Shown piece by piece: positions 1 through 5,133 of a stretch of DNA of 8,992 bases. The notes under the pieces were generated by a model that saw nothing but the letters and a program-made list of their open reading frames with translations, ran no database searches and had not been told where the DNA came from. Numbering within the stretch: position 1 is the first letter of the stretch; each line of letters starts with the position of its first letter. Made by a program: the position numbers and the translations under genes. This DNA is from JBCBJX01 sp038522735 (GTDB taxonomy: Bacteria > Pseudomonadota > Alphaproteobacteria > Caulobacterales > Parvularculaceae): contig JBCBJX010000112.1 in NCBI GenBank assembly GCA_038522735.1, forward strand, positions 1-8,992, read 5' to 3'.

Positions 1-587
1 CCGAACACCAGCGAAAGCGGCCAGGGCCATTTGTGCAGCGGCGTGTTTTTCTCCGAGCACAGCGTATGCATCAGGCGGCTGCGGTCGGCGAGTGCGAGGA
101 CGGCGAGGGCCTGCTCGTCCAGCGGATAGCAGCGTTCGGTCTCCGACCACGCGACGGGCTCGAGGAATTCAGCGTTTTCGTGAGCGCTTTTGATCTGCCA
201 CGCGACGTCCGAGTGGGTGTTGCTGCGCACGACCTCTTTAAAGCCTTCAGGCGCCTCGCCGGTTGCGCGAAGCAGCATGTACCCGAACTGGACGCCGAGA
301 GAGAGCTCATCCCTGTCCCAGAGCCACAGGCATTCCATGGCCCGAACGTCGCCGCCCCAGGCTGCGCGATGTCGCGCGCCGCCATCGGGGCCCACGTCCC
401 AGTCGCGGCAGTCTGCGGGGTACCTCGCCAGCTTGGCTTCTCGCTGCGCAAGCAGCTCCTCCGTGGTCGGTCGGGGAGCCGCGTCCGCCGCGGCCCCGCT
501 TTCCACGGGCGGGTCCTCTCCGCACGCTGCGACAGACAATGCCGACGCCAAGGCGATTGAAACCCTTAAGAAACTTGTCCTCAGCAG
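1..587 (-). CDS. Cys-containing lipoprotein, copy A (3' end outside window)
   Basis: Putative exported lipoprotein of unknown function and paralogue of the gene at 1199-1783. Read from 587 leftwards, the first 22 residues form a lipoprotein signal: Arg-containing n-region, hydrophobic stretch, then a V-A-A-C lipobox with Cys22. The mature part aligns with copy B through conserved blocks such as GDVRAMECLWLW and GVQFGYMLLRATGEAPEGF, and the four mature cysteines are kept. By alignment the stop lies only a few codons beyond the left edge. The start is unusual: no in-frame ATG, GTG or TTG lies between the promoter and the signal peptide. The best choice is CTG at 587 (or 584), about 5 bases after an AGGGAGAG ribosome-binding sequence. 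An in-frame TTG at 629 lies between the promoter's -35 and -10 boxes and should not be transcribed. The gene may therefore use a rare CTG start or be losing expression. I do not recognise the family. Confidence 0.7.
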   Translation of the reverse strand, partial: MLRTSFLRVSIALASALSVAACGEDPPVESGAAADAAPRPTTEELLAQREAKLARYPADCRDWDVGPDGGARHRAAWGGDVRAMECLWLWDRDELSLGVQFGYMLLRATGEAPEGFKEVVRSNTHSDVAWQIKSAHENAEFLEPVAWSETERCYPLDEQALAVLALADRSRLMHTLCSEKNTPLHKWPWPLSLVF

Positions 588-617
588 CGGGGCTCTCCCT
601 AACCTCTGATATCTGTA

Positions 618-646
618 TGGATAGATCAAAGAGTGAACATTGGCAA
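618..646 (-). promoter_or_regulatory. Promoter of lipoprotein copy A
   Basis: On the minus strand TTGCCA (646-641), a 17-base spacer and TATCCA (623-618) form a sigma70-like promoter. The predicted start of transcription is near 611, giving a leader of roughly 24 bases before the CTG at 587. The element is conserved at the same place in copy B, which supports function. Its -35 box overlaps the ATG of the plus-strand ORF at 646. Confidence 0.55.
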
Positions 647-1098
647 TGCAGGATGAGGCGGCGCGGGACCGTCAGTGTCGTCGGCGGCTCGCATCCATCC
701 GGTCGGTCCGGGCTGATTATTTCCGCGCCCAGCGAGATATGGATGAGGCGATATCAGACCGGCGTCTTCTGGTCCGCCGCCTAGACGCCGCAATCGCCGC
801 CCGGGAGCAGATCCGGCGTCCGTCGCCGGCCACGCCGTCCGGGCCGATGCGGCGGCGGCGCGATCTGATCGGCGAAGGGATCGGCGCCGCCGCCGCGCTC
901 GCGGATCGTGCGCGGGCGCTTCGCGACCGGCGGCGGTTGAACGAAGAGATATCGACACTGGAGCGAGAGATCGCGGTCGCTCGAGAGCGCGAGCGGCTCG
1001 CCGATCAGCGCCGGCGCATGCATTATGATCAGTACGTAGTGGTTTATCGGGCCATGGAGTCCGTCGGCTGTTCCTATATTCCGCTGCTGATCAATTGA
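646..1098 (+). CDS. Arg-rich helical (coiled-coil-like) protein, unknown function
   Basis: 150-residue hypothetical protein, divergent from lipoprotein copy A. It has no signal peptide or membrane segment, so it is probably cytoplasmic. It is very rich in Arg, Ala and Glu. Two helical, coiled-coil-like stretches (about residues 1-55 and 75-125) flank a Pro-rich linker with an RRRR cluster. A short C-terminal tail contains Tyr residues and GCSYIPLL. A TTG at 640 is in frame, but ATG646 is preferred because the matching ATG in copy B (1833) lies in the same conserved context, GGCAATGCAGGAT. No strong ribosome-binding site precedes it, and the ATG sits inside the -35 box of the divergent promoter, so the true start could be further in (for example ATG739). 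Codon third positions are GC-rich, as in the core genes. The 100 bases to the next gene (1099-1198) hold only a weak hairpin. Competing minus-strand frames show no family features. Confidence 0.55.
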   Translation: MQDEAARDRQCRRRLASIRSVRADYFRAQRDMDEAISDRRLLVRRLDAAIAAREQIRRPSPATPSGPMRRRRDLIGEGIGAAAALADRARALRDRRRLNEEISTLEREIAVARERERLADQRRRMHYDQYVVVYRAMESVGCSYIPLLIN

Positions 1099-1126
1099 CC
1101 GGGTTCCAAAGAGCGACGGACTTCCC

Positions 1127-1146
1127 GGCGAGCCTGGCGCCTCGCC
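1127..1146. terminator. Weak hairpin between convergent genes
   Basis: GGCGAG and CTCGCC form a 6-bp stem with an 8-base loop between the convergent ends of the helical ORF and lipoprotein copy B. There is no T-run on either side, so this is at best a weak terminator candidate. Confidence 0.2.
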
Positions 1147-1198
1147 CAAAGCGAACCTTCGCGGTCGCGTGCGTTCCGGATCACTGAAACGCAATCGA

Positions 1199-1783
1199 TC
1201 ACCGAAAGAGCAGGTGGAAGGGCCACGGCCAAGTCCAGTACGGGTTGTCTTGTTCCGAGCACAGAAGATGGTTGACTGCGCCGCGGTCGGCGAGGGCGAG
1301 GACGGCGACCGCCTCCTCGTCCATCGCATAGCATCGCTCCCTCTCAAGCCAGATCACCGGTTCGAGGAAAGCGGCTCCATTGTGAGCGTGCTGGAGCTGC
1401 GAGGCGACGGTCGTATGATCATGGCTGCGCACGAGATCCTCAAAACCCTCAGGCGCTTCGCCTGTGGCGCGGAGGAGCATGTAACCGAACTGGACGCCGA
1501 AATAGAACTCGTCCCTGTTCCAGAGCCACAGACATTCCATGGCCCGGACGTCCCCGGCCATCGCCGCCCTGTCCTTGCCGCGCCCGTCCGGACCCAACTC
1601 CCACGCGTTGCAGTCCGCCGGATAGTCGGCGAGCTTCTCTTCAATTCGAGCCAGAGACTCTTCCGAGCTCATCGCCAGCTCGTCCGCGTACCTCTCGGCC
1701 AGTCCCTCTTCGCCGCAGGACGACAGCAGCACCGCGAGAGCGCACCACGCCGCCAGAAGAGTTATCCGCCACGAAGAAACCAT
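1199..1783 (-). CDS. Cys-containing lipoprotein, copy B
   Basis: 194-residue putative lipoprotein of unknown function, the intact paralogue of the gene at 1-587. Residues 1-22 are a signal peptide (Arg6, hydrophobic 8-20) ending in an L-S-S-C lipobox with Cys23, so the mature protein should be lipid-anchored outside the cytoplasm. The mature part is acidic and predicted mostly helical, with four cysteines (58, 84, 151, 175) all conserved in copy A. They could form two disulfides in the periplasm. The best-conserved block is residues 76-114, including a Trp-rich segment. The C-terminus has a WPWP motif near its end. The ATG start fits the signal peptide and lies about 22 bases beyond the predicted -10 box. 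Conservation between copies is strongest in the mature domain and promoter and weakest in the signal peptide, as expected for a protein under selection. I do not recognise the family. Confidence 0.8.
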   Translation of the reverse strand: MVSSWRITLLAAWCALAVLLSSCGEEGLAERYADELAMSSEESLARIEEKLADYPADCNAWELGPDGRGKDRAAMAGDVRAMECLWLWNRDEFYFGVQFGYMLLRATGEAPEGFEDLVRSHDHTTVASQLQHAHNGAAFLEPVIWLERERCYAMDEEAVAVLALADRGAVNHLLCSEQDNPYWTWPWPFHLLFR

Positions 1784-1804
1784 GCGCGCCCTCGGCTCTC
1801 CGGA

Positions 1805-1833
1805 TGGCTAGATCAAAAGATGAACTGCGGCAA
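1805..1833 (-). promoter_or_regulatory. Promoter of lipoprotein copy B
   Basis: On the minus strand TTGCCG (1833-1828), a 17-base spacer and TAGCCA (1810-1805) match the copy A promoter in position, spacing and sequence, including a shared TTTGATC stretch at the end of the spacer. Transcription would begin near 1798, about 15 bases before the ATG at 1783. Confidence 0.6.
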
Positions 1834-1926
1834 TGCAGGATCGGGAAGGCAAGCGGCTCGCCGGCCAGCGCGCCGCAGGGAGCCAAACGACGCAGGCCGA
1901 GCACGGGTCGTCCTATTCGGTGGCGC
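1833..1926 (+). pseudogene. Remnant of the Arg-rich helical ORF
   Basis: ATG1833 starts with the same MQD codons as the ORF at 646. The reading then continues into a stretch resembling residues near 115-125 of that protein: AGCGGCTCGCC followed by a CAGCGC-type match, giving KRLAGQR against ERLADQR. This suggests an in-frame deletion of roughly 110 codons. After that the similarity fades. The frame has no stop until it is well inside the antisense of the next gene (2123), so the original end is lost. The right boundary given here is only the edge of the neighbouring gene. The call rests on short similarity plus position. Confidence 0.4.
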
Positions 1927-2490
1927 TCAGTACCCGACTGTCCGGACCGTCGTCGCCGGCTGCGATGCGGCGTAGGCGGCGTATTGCGGGGTGCGGCGGG
2001 CGTCGGCGAGGCGCTGGGCGCGTTCGTCGGCGGGCATGGCGGCGAGGAGCTCGAAGCCGCGGGCGCGCAGCGCCATGCGGCGCGCGTCGTCGAGATGGGC
2101 GTAGGCGGGCTCTTTCTGGTTGAGAAGCGAGCGCCGCTCGGACCGGGCCATGGCGGCCCGGCGGGCCTTGCGCTCGGCGCGCATGCGGTTGCGCTCATCG
2201 GGCGTCAGAAGGCGGTAGACTTCCGCGGTCTCGGTCTCGAAGGCGGCCTGTTCCGGCCAGGCGAGGGCTTCTGAGAAGTAGGCGGCGGCGAGCTGGTCGA
2301 CGACGATCCGCGCATCGGGCGTCGCCTCGGCCCAGGCCCGGCGGATCGAGAAGGCTTCGGCGGGGAGGGGCGCAGGCGCGATCGTCGCGCGCTCCGTCGC
2401 ACGGTCCTGGGCGCGGGCGGCGCCCGGCAGGGCGAAGGCCGCGGCGAGACCGAATGCGAGACCGGCGGCGAGGGGTTTCCAGGAGGACAT
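1927..2490 (-). CDS. Secreted Ala/Arg-rich helical protein, unknown function
   Basis: 187-residue protein with a clear type I signal peptide: Lys5, hydrophobic residues 7-22, and an A-R-A cleavage site before Gln28. It should therefore be periplasmic or secreted. A Pro/Ala linker (about 36-45) is followed by a mainly helical body rich in Ala, Arg and Glu. Two similar short elements, LTPDERNRMRAERKARR (95-111) and MPADERAQRLADARR (152-166), both have the pattern [LM]-x-x-DER followed by basic residues. This recalls small helical periplasmic proteins of the Spy/CpxP or DUF3106 type, but the likeness is too general to assign. The mature part has no cysteine. The ATG is preferred because the signal peptide begins at once. 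The gene is divergent from rpmF, and 2491-2685 is their shared upstream region. The Ala/Arg bias could partly reflect high GC. Confidence 0.7.
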   Translation of the reverse strand: MSSWKPLAAGLAFGLAAAFALPGAARAQDRATERATIAPAPLPAEAFSIRRAWAEATPDARIVVDQLAAAYFSEALAWPEQAAFETETAEVYRLLTPDERNRMRAERKARRAAMARSERRSLLNQKEPAYAHLDDARRMALRARGFELLAAMPADERAQRLADARRTPQYAAYAASQPATTVRTVGY

Positions 2491-2589
2491 GGGCGAGGCC
2501 TTGAGATCCGCTGACTCAACGGCGCGAATGATCCCCCAGCCGTCGTTGACGCCCGCTTAATTCCCATGTCGGTTTTGGGGCGGTTTCGC

Positions 2590-2618
2590 TTGCCTTGGCG
2601 GGCGTCTTTCGCTAGCAC
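2590..2618 (+). promoter_or_regulatory. Putative rpmF promoter
   Basis: TTGCCT (2590-2595), a 17-base spacer and TAGCAC (2613-2618) share the form seen upstream of pdhA and both lipoprotein genes. Transcription would start near 2625, leaving a leader of about 60 bases before rpmF. Confidence 0.45.
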
Positions 2619-2634
2619 CCGCGGCTCGACGCGC

Positions 2635-2651
2635 GGCCGGCTGTTCCGGCC
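2635..2651 (+). promoter_or_regulatory. Hairpin in the rpmF leader
   Basis: GGCCGG and CCGGCC pair as a perfect 6-bp GC stem around a 5-base loop, 34 bases before the rpmF ATG and inside the predicted leader RNA. Its role, if any, is unknown. It leaves the ribosome-binding region (about 2670-2681) free. Confidence 0.35.
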
Positions 2652-2685
2652 TCCAACCCGTTCCAAGGACTTCCAAGAGGCGACC

Positions 2686-2868
2686 ATGGCCGTTCCGAAG
2701 CGTAAAGTGACCCCGTCGCGCCGCGGCAACCGCCGCGCCCACGACGCCCTCAAAGGCGAGACCTTCATCGAGGACAGGCGGTCGGGCGAGCTGCGCCGCC
2801 CGCACCATATCGACCTTAAAACAGGCGTTTATCGCGGACGTCAGGTCCTCGAACCGCAAGACGATTAA
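2686..2868 (+). CDS. rpmF: 50S ribosomal protein L32
   Basis: 60-residue L32 (bL32), a small basic protein of the large ribosomal subunit. The N-terminus MAVPKRKVTPSRRGNRRAHD is the family signature, and the alphaproteobacterial C-terminal half RRPHHIDLKTGVYRGRQVL is also present. The length is normal. There are no cysteines, so this is the zinc-free form. The frame is open back to 2566, but ATG2686 is the correct start: homologues begin exactly at MAVPK, and a GAGG-type ribosome-binding sequence sits just upstream in CCAAGAGGCGACC. The next gene, a small lipoprotein, starts 14 bases after the TAA and is probably cotranscribed. Confidence 0.97.
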   Translation: MAVPKRKVTPSRRGNRRAHDALKGETFIEDRRSGELRRPHHIDLKTGVYRGRQVLEPQDD

Positions 2869-2881
2869 GCCGGCCGGCCCC

Positions 2882-3055
2882 GTGCGCCGCCTCGTCGTCC
2901 TTCTCGCAGCGCTCGCCACAGCCGGGTGCGGCACAGTCTTTGACTGCCGATGGGCTGAGCAAAACTGTCGTCAGGAGTGCGCCCAACGCCCCGACGCGGC
3001 CGATTGCATTCGGGCGTGTCAGGATCAAAGCGAACGCTGCGGAATCAAGGACTAA
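2882..3055 (+). CDS. Small Cys-rich lipoprotein with twin CX3C motifs
   Basis: 57-residue lipoprotein with a GTG start, 14 bases after rpmF. Residues 1-15 form a compact signal peptide (two Arg, then Leu/Val/Ala) ending in a T-A-G-C lipobox with Cys16. The mature part is only about 42 residues and holds six further cysteines spaced C-x6-C-x3-C-x8-C-x3-C-x6-C, a mirror-symmetric pattern. The natural reading is a helical hairpin with the loop at Arg-Pro-Asp-Ala, closed by three nested disulfides (1-6, 2-5, 3-4). This resembles the twin-CX3C logic of small Tim chaperones and alpha-hairpinins; the likeness concerns cysteine geometry only. The ribosome-binding site is weak, so translation may be coupled to rpmF. 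Overlapping frames have no such organisation. Function unknown; the disulfides would form in the periplasm. Confidence 0.75.
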   Translation: MRRLVVLLAALATAGCGTVFDCRWAEQNCRQECAQRPDAADCIRACQDQSERCGIKD

Positions 3056-3071
3056 CGGCGTGCGCCGGTTA
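3053..3071 (+). terminator. Hairpin overlapping the small lipoprotein stop codon
   Basis: TAACGGC and GCCGGTTA can pair as a 7-bp stem with one bulged G around a GTGC loop. The hairpin begins at the TAA of the small lipoprotein gene. The sequence after it is AAAACTAG rather than a T-run, so an intrinsic terminator is uncertain. It could instead protect the 3' end of the rpmF transcript. Confidence 0.3.
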
Positions 3072-3127
3072 AAACTAGACACCTCTCATTCGATCGGCGA
3101 TCATGGGTTGTTGATCTGGGAGGGGGT

Positions 3128-4951
3128 ATGTTTTCGGTCGCATCAGTTCTCCAGCGCCGCAAAGAATTGGTCGCTCAACGGACCAAAGTTCAGGCAGAGC
3201 AACAATCCGCTCGTAATGCTTACTATCGTTCTGAGTCCATAAAGAACTCCATTCATCCACAATATCAAAACGCGATTGTTCGTTTCCGCGAGGCGCGCGC
3301 CCGTTTGAAAATAGCGCCTTGGGACGGTCGGCTGGTCGATGCGAATGCTGATGCAGAGGCCAAGTTTTTGGAGTTGCGTGCTAAGTACAGGCAGGAAAAG
3401 AGTACGTCTGAGCTGGCAAATATTGAGAAACAAAACCTAGATCGTGAACTATTAGTAATAGACAAACAAATTAAAAATAACAAGAAGCTTCTTGCCAGGA
3501 GTGTGATTCTTCTAATCGTCTTTTTTATTTCAATAATATTAGTTATTGTCGCCGTTCTCGTATTTTTTATAAGTATTGAGAGATATTGTACGATCACCTT
3601 GACAAAAGACAGCCTCCAACCTGTGAGCGGCCGTATCGGCATGTTTGATTGGTTGTTTGGCGAAGAAACCAAGACACCCACGAATGAGGCCAATTTCGCA
3701 CTTGGCTTTTGTGGGGGGCGGCAATTTATCTATGCTGTGCTTTTCGTCTTTGCGCCGGTTTCAATTCTCTACATATCTCTGAATCGCGGATTTGATGGGG
3801 GTCTTCGGTCGGTTGCGGGAGGCGGTGATGTTCCAGAATCGAAGGGGCTGATTGGTCTGTTGAACGGCCTGACGCCGGAACTAACGGCGGCTATCGCCGC
3901 TACAGCTGGGACTGTTGCTGTGACCAATGCACAGTTGTCGCCCGTGGCGCTGTCGGAGAAAGATCTTGATCTAATATCGAGCAGTATTGCTAACACCGTT
4001 GGTAAAAGGATTGAAGATGGAATCGAAGTAGGCCTTAGTAAAGATGCGAAAAATTACATAAATAAACGTATTGCATACAGTGAAAGTGCTGTTCTTAGCT
4101 CAATTTTTAAGGATGATCCAAAAACAATAAGGGAGCTAATATATAAAGATATAATTGAACAAAAAGAAGATGTAGAACAAAAATTTGATCGTTATTCAAT
4201 AGAAAATTTCGATTATATTTATTTAAAGGAAAATTCAAGTATGCAAGATTCAATTGATTTTGTCAGAAATGATATTATGAATGCGAAAATTGAAGAATTT
4301 AGTTGGATTTTTGGTTCAGAGGCGGCGAATAGTTATGAAACACAACAAGGGGACGGGGATGTATCTGAATCGGCCCAACCGCCCGTTTTGGAAAAGGGAA
4401 TATATTTATCGTTGGATGAAGCTATAGGTGCCGTTTCTAAAAGTGTTGGTTACTCGAACAACTTGATGCGTTTTTATTTGGATGAAAATCCACCGGAGCG
4501 TATTGATACCGATGCACAATTCAATGATATAGAGCTGCAGTCTATTGTGCGAAGCGTCGAGGAAACAACTGATGATTTATGCAGGCTGGCGAAAGCCCTG
4601 CAGGTGCGGCAAGAAGCCGTGCTATCTGAAGGTAGAGCAGCGCGCGTTGAAAGATGTATAGCTCTTAAAATCCGGAAACGAAATTTCTTCGGCGGCGTAC
4701 GTGATGCGGTCTTTCCTAGCGCTCAGGACAATCGATGGTACGTCGAAGACTGTGAGCAAGAAGTTCCGCGGGACGATAGAGATGTGGCCAGCAATGATAT
4801 GATAAGATCCAATATTGGTAAGAGAACCTACGGCGACAATGCAAGTCCTTGGGAGAGGTTAGCAAATGGCGGATCAAACGGTGTTTCCGGGGTAAGCGGG
4901 GTTGAGGACGGTGTAGTGTTTAACTCTCTAGTTGCTGAGGTCTGTCGGTAA
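3128..4951 (+). CDS. AT-rich orphan membrane protein with N-terminal coiled coil
   Basis: 607-residue protein of unrecognised family. Residues 1-125 are charged and helical, probably coiled coil. Residue 126-149 is a strong membrane helix and 200-217 a second one. The loop between them (150-199) has Cys154 and Cys195. Basic residues before the first helix (KNNKK, R124) and after the second (NR, R227) predict both ends in the cytoplasm and the loop outside. A weak hydrophobic stretch (252-265) follows. The long C-terminal part (270-607) is acidic and predicted helical, then grades into a Gly/Ser-rich tail (581-592). I see no nuclease, ATPase or protease motif. The start ATG follows GGGAGGGGG, a strong ribosome-binding site. 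Base composition is unlike the neighbours: 24 G or C in 120 bases at 4141-4260, with many ATA and AAT codons, against about 50% at both ends of the gene. It stands alone between the rpmF unit and eno, suggesting horizontal transfer. Confidence 0.85.
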   Translation: MFSVASVLQRRKELVAQRTKVQAEQQSARNAYYRSESIKNSIHPQYQNAIVRFREARARLKIAPWDGRLVDANADAEAKFLELRAKYRQEKSTSELANIEKQNLDRELLVIDKQIKNNKKLLARSVILLIVFFISIILVIVAVLVFFISIERYCTITLTKDSLQPVSGRIGMFDWLFGEETKTPTNEANFALGFCGGRQFIYAVLFVFAPVSILYISLNRGFDGGLRSVAGGGDVPESKGLIGLLNGLTPELTAAIAATAGTVAVTNAQLSPVALSEKDLDLISSSIANTVGKRIEDGIEVGLSKDAKNYINKRIAYSESAVLSSIFKDDPKTIRELIYKDIIEQKEDVEQKFDRYSIENFDYIYLKENSSMQDSIDFVRNDIMNAKIEEFSWIFGSEAANSYETQQGDGDVSESAQPPVLEKGIYLSLDEAIGAVSKSVGYSNNLMRFYLDENPPERIDTDAQFNDIELQSIVRSVEETTDDLCRLAKALQVRQEAVLSEGRAARVERCIALKIRKRNFFGGVRDAVFPSAQDNRWYVEDCEQEVPRDDRDVASNDMIRSNIGKRTYGDNASPWERLANGGSNGVSGVSGVEDGVVFNSLVAEVCR

Positions 4952-4989
4952 GGCTCTTAAAGCTGCGGTTTTGTCGCGGGCGGCGCTTT

Positions 4990-5008
4990 GTAAGCGAGCA
5001 TGGCTTAC
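4990..5008. terminator. Weak hairpin after the 607-aa gene
   Basis: GTAAGC and GCTTAC form a perfect 6-bp stem with a 7-base loop, about 40 bases after the TAA of the membrane-protein gene. There is no clear T-run, so it is a weak candidate for separating that gene from eno. Confidence 0.25.
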
Positions 5009-5078
5009 TAGTTCTCCGCATAGCGGGCCGTTCGTCCCATAATCGAAAAACCTAATCCCTCTCAGGACAAGGACATCG

Positions 5079-5107
5079 TTGGCCCCCTCGGCGGTTCAGT
5101 TTATGAA
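5079..5107 (+). promoter_or_regulatory. Putative eno promoter
   Basis: TTGGCC (5079-5084), a 17-base spacer and TATGAA (5102-5107) match four of six bases of each sigma70 box. Transcription would start near 5114. The 20-base leader still contains the ribosome-binding site (GAGAGCAGGAG). Confidence 0.45.
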
Positions 5108-5133
5108 CGGACCAGAGAGAGCAGGAGTCCGCC

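Larger units (their letters stand above)
1..655. repeat. Duplicated cassette, copy A (lipoprotein, promoter, 5' end of helical ORF)
   Basis: This segment is a diverged direct repeat of 1199-1845. In one aligned block (275-350 against 1477-1552) I count 8 differences in 76 bases. The repeat covers the lipoprotein gene, the intergenic promoter and the first codons of the divergent ORF. Small indels shift the offset from about 1202 in the gene to 1187 at the promoter. Confidence 0.8.
1199..1845. repeat. Duplicated cassette, copy B
   Basis: Second copy of the cassette at 1-655, in the same orientation. It contains an intact lipoprotein gene and promoter, but the divergent helical ORF is reduced to its first codons joined to what resembles its C-terminal part. 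Confidence 0.8.

Noticed and set aside
33..560. Plus-strand frame across lipoprotein copy A
   Set aside because: The minus-strand frame is conserved at protein level in copy B and has a lipobox; the plus-strand translation is a low-complexity antisense product.
627..629. TTG start for lipoprotein copy A
   Set aside because: It would add 14 residues ahead of the signal peptide and lies between the -35 and -10 boxes, so it should not be in the mRNA.
626..958. Minus-strand 110-codon frame antisense to the helical ORF
   Set aside because: It ends just inside the lipoprotein promoter, is Arg/Ala-rich without recognisable features, and the plus-strand frame has better codon third positions and a counterpart start in copy B.
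781..1347. Minus-strand frame across the helical ORF and the end of lipoprotein B
   Set aside because: It overlaps the conserved lipoprotein in another frame and shows no signal or domain; probably a high-GC artefact.
2566..2685. N-terminal extension of L32 to ATG2566
   Set aside because: It would start upstream of the predicted promoter and add 40 residues absent from L32; ATG2686 is the family start.
2816..3082. Minus-strand frame over the small Cys-rich lipoprotein
   Set aside because: It lacks a coherent signal or domain, whereas the plus-strand frame has a lipobox and ordered cysteines.
2940..3242. Plus-strand ATG frame crossing 2940-3242
   Set aside because: It overlaps the lipoprotein and then the start of the 607-aa gene in another frame and has no features.
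3128..4951. Calling the 607-aa protein a known phage-defence component
   Set aside because: No nuclease, NTPase, TIR, HEPN or protease motif is visible, and it has no partner genes. Only the composition and membrane layout are supported.
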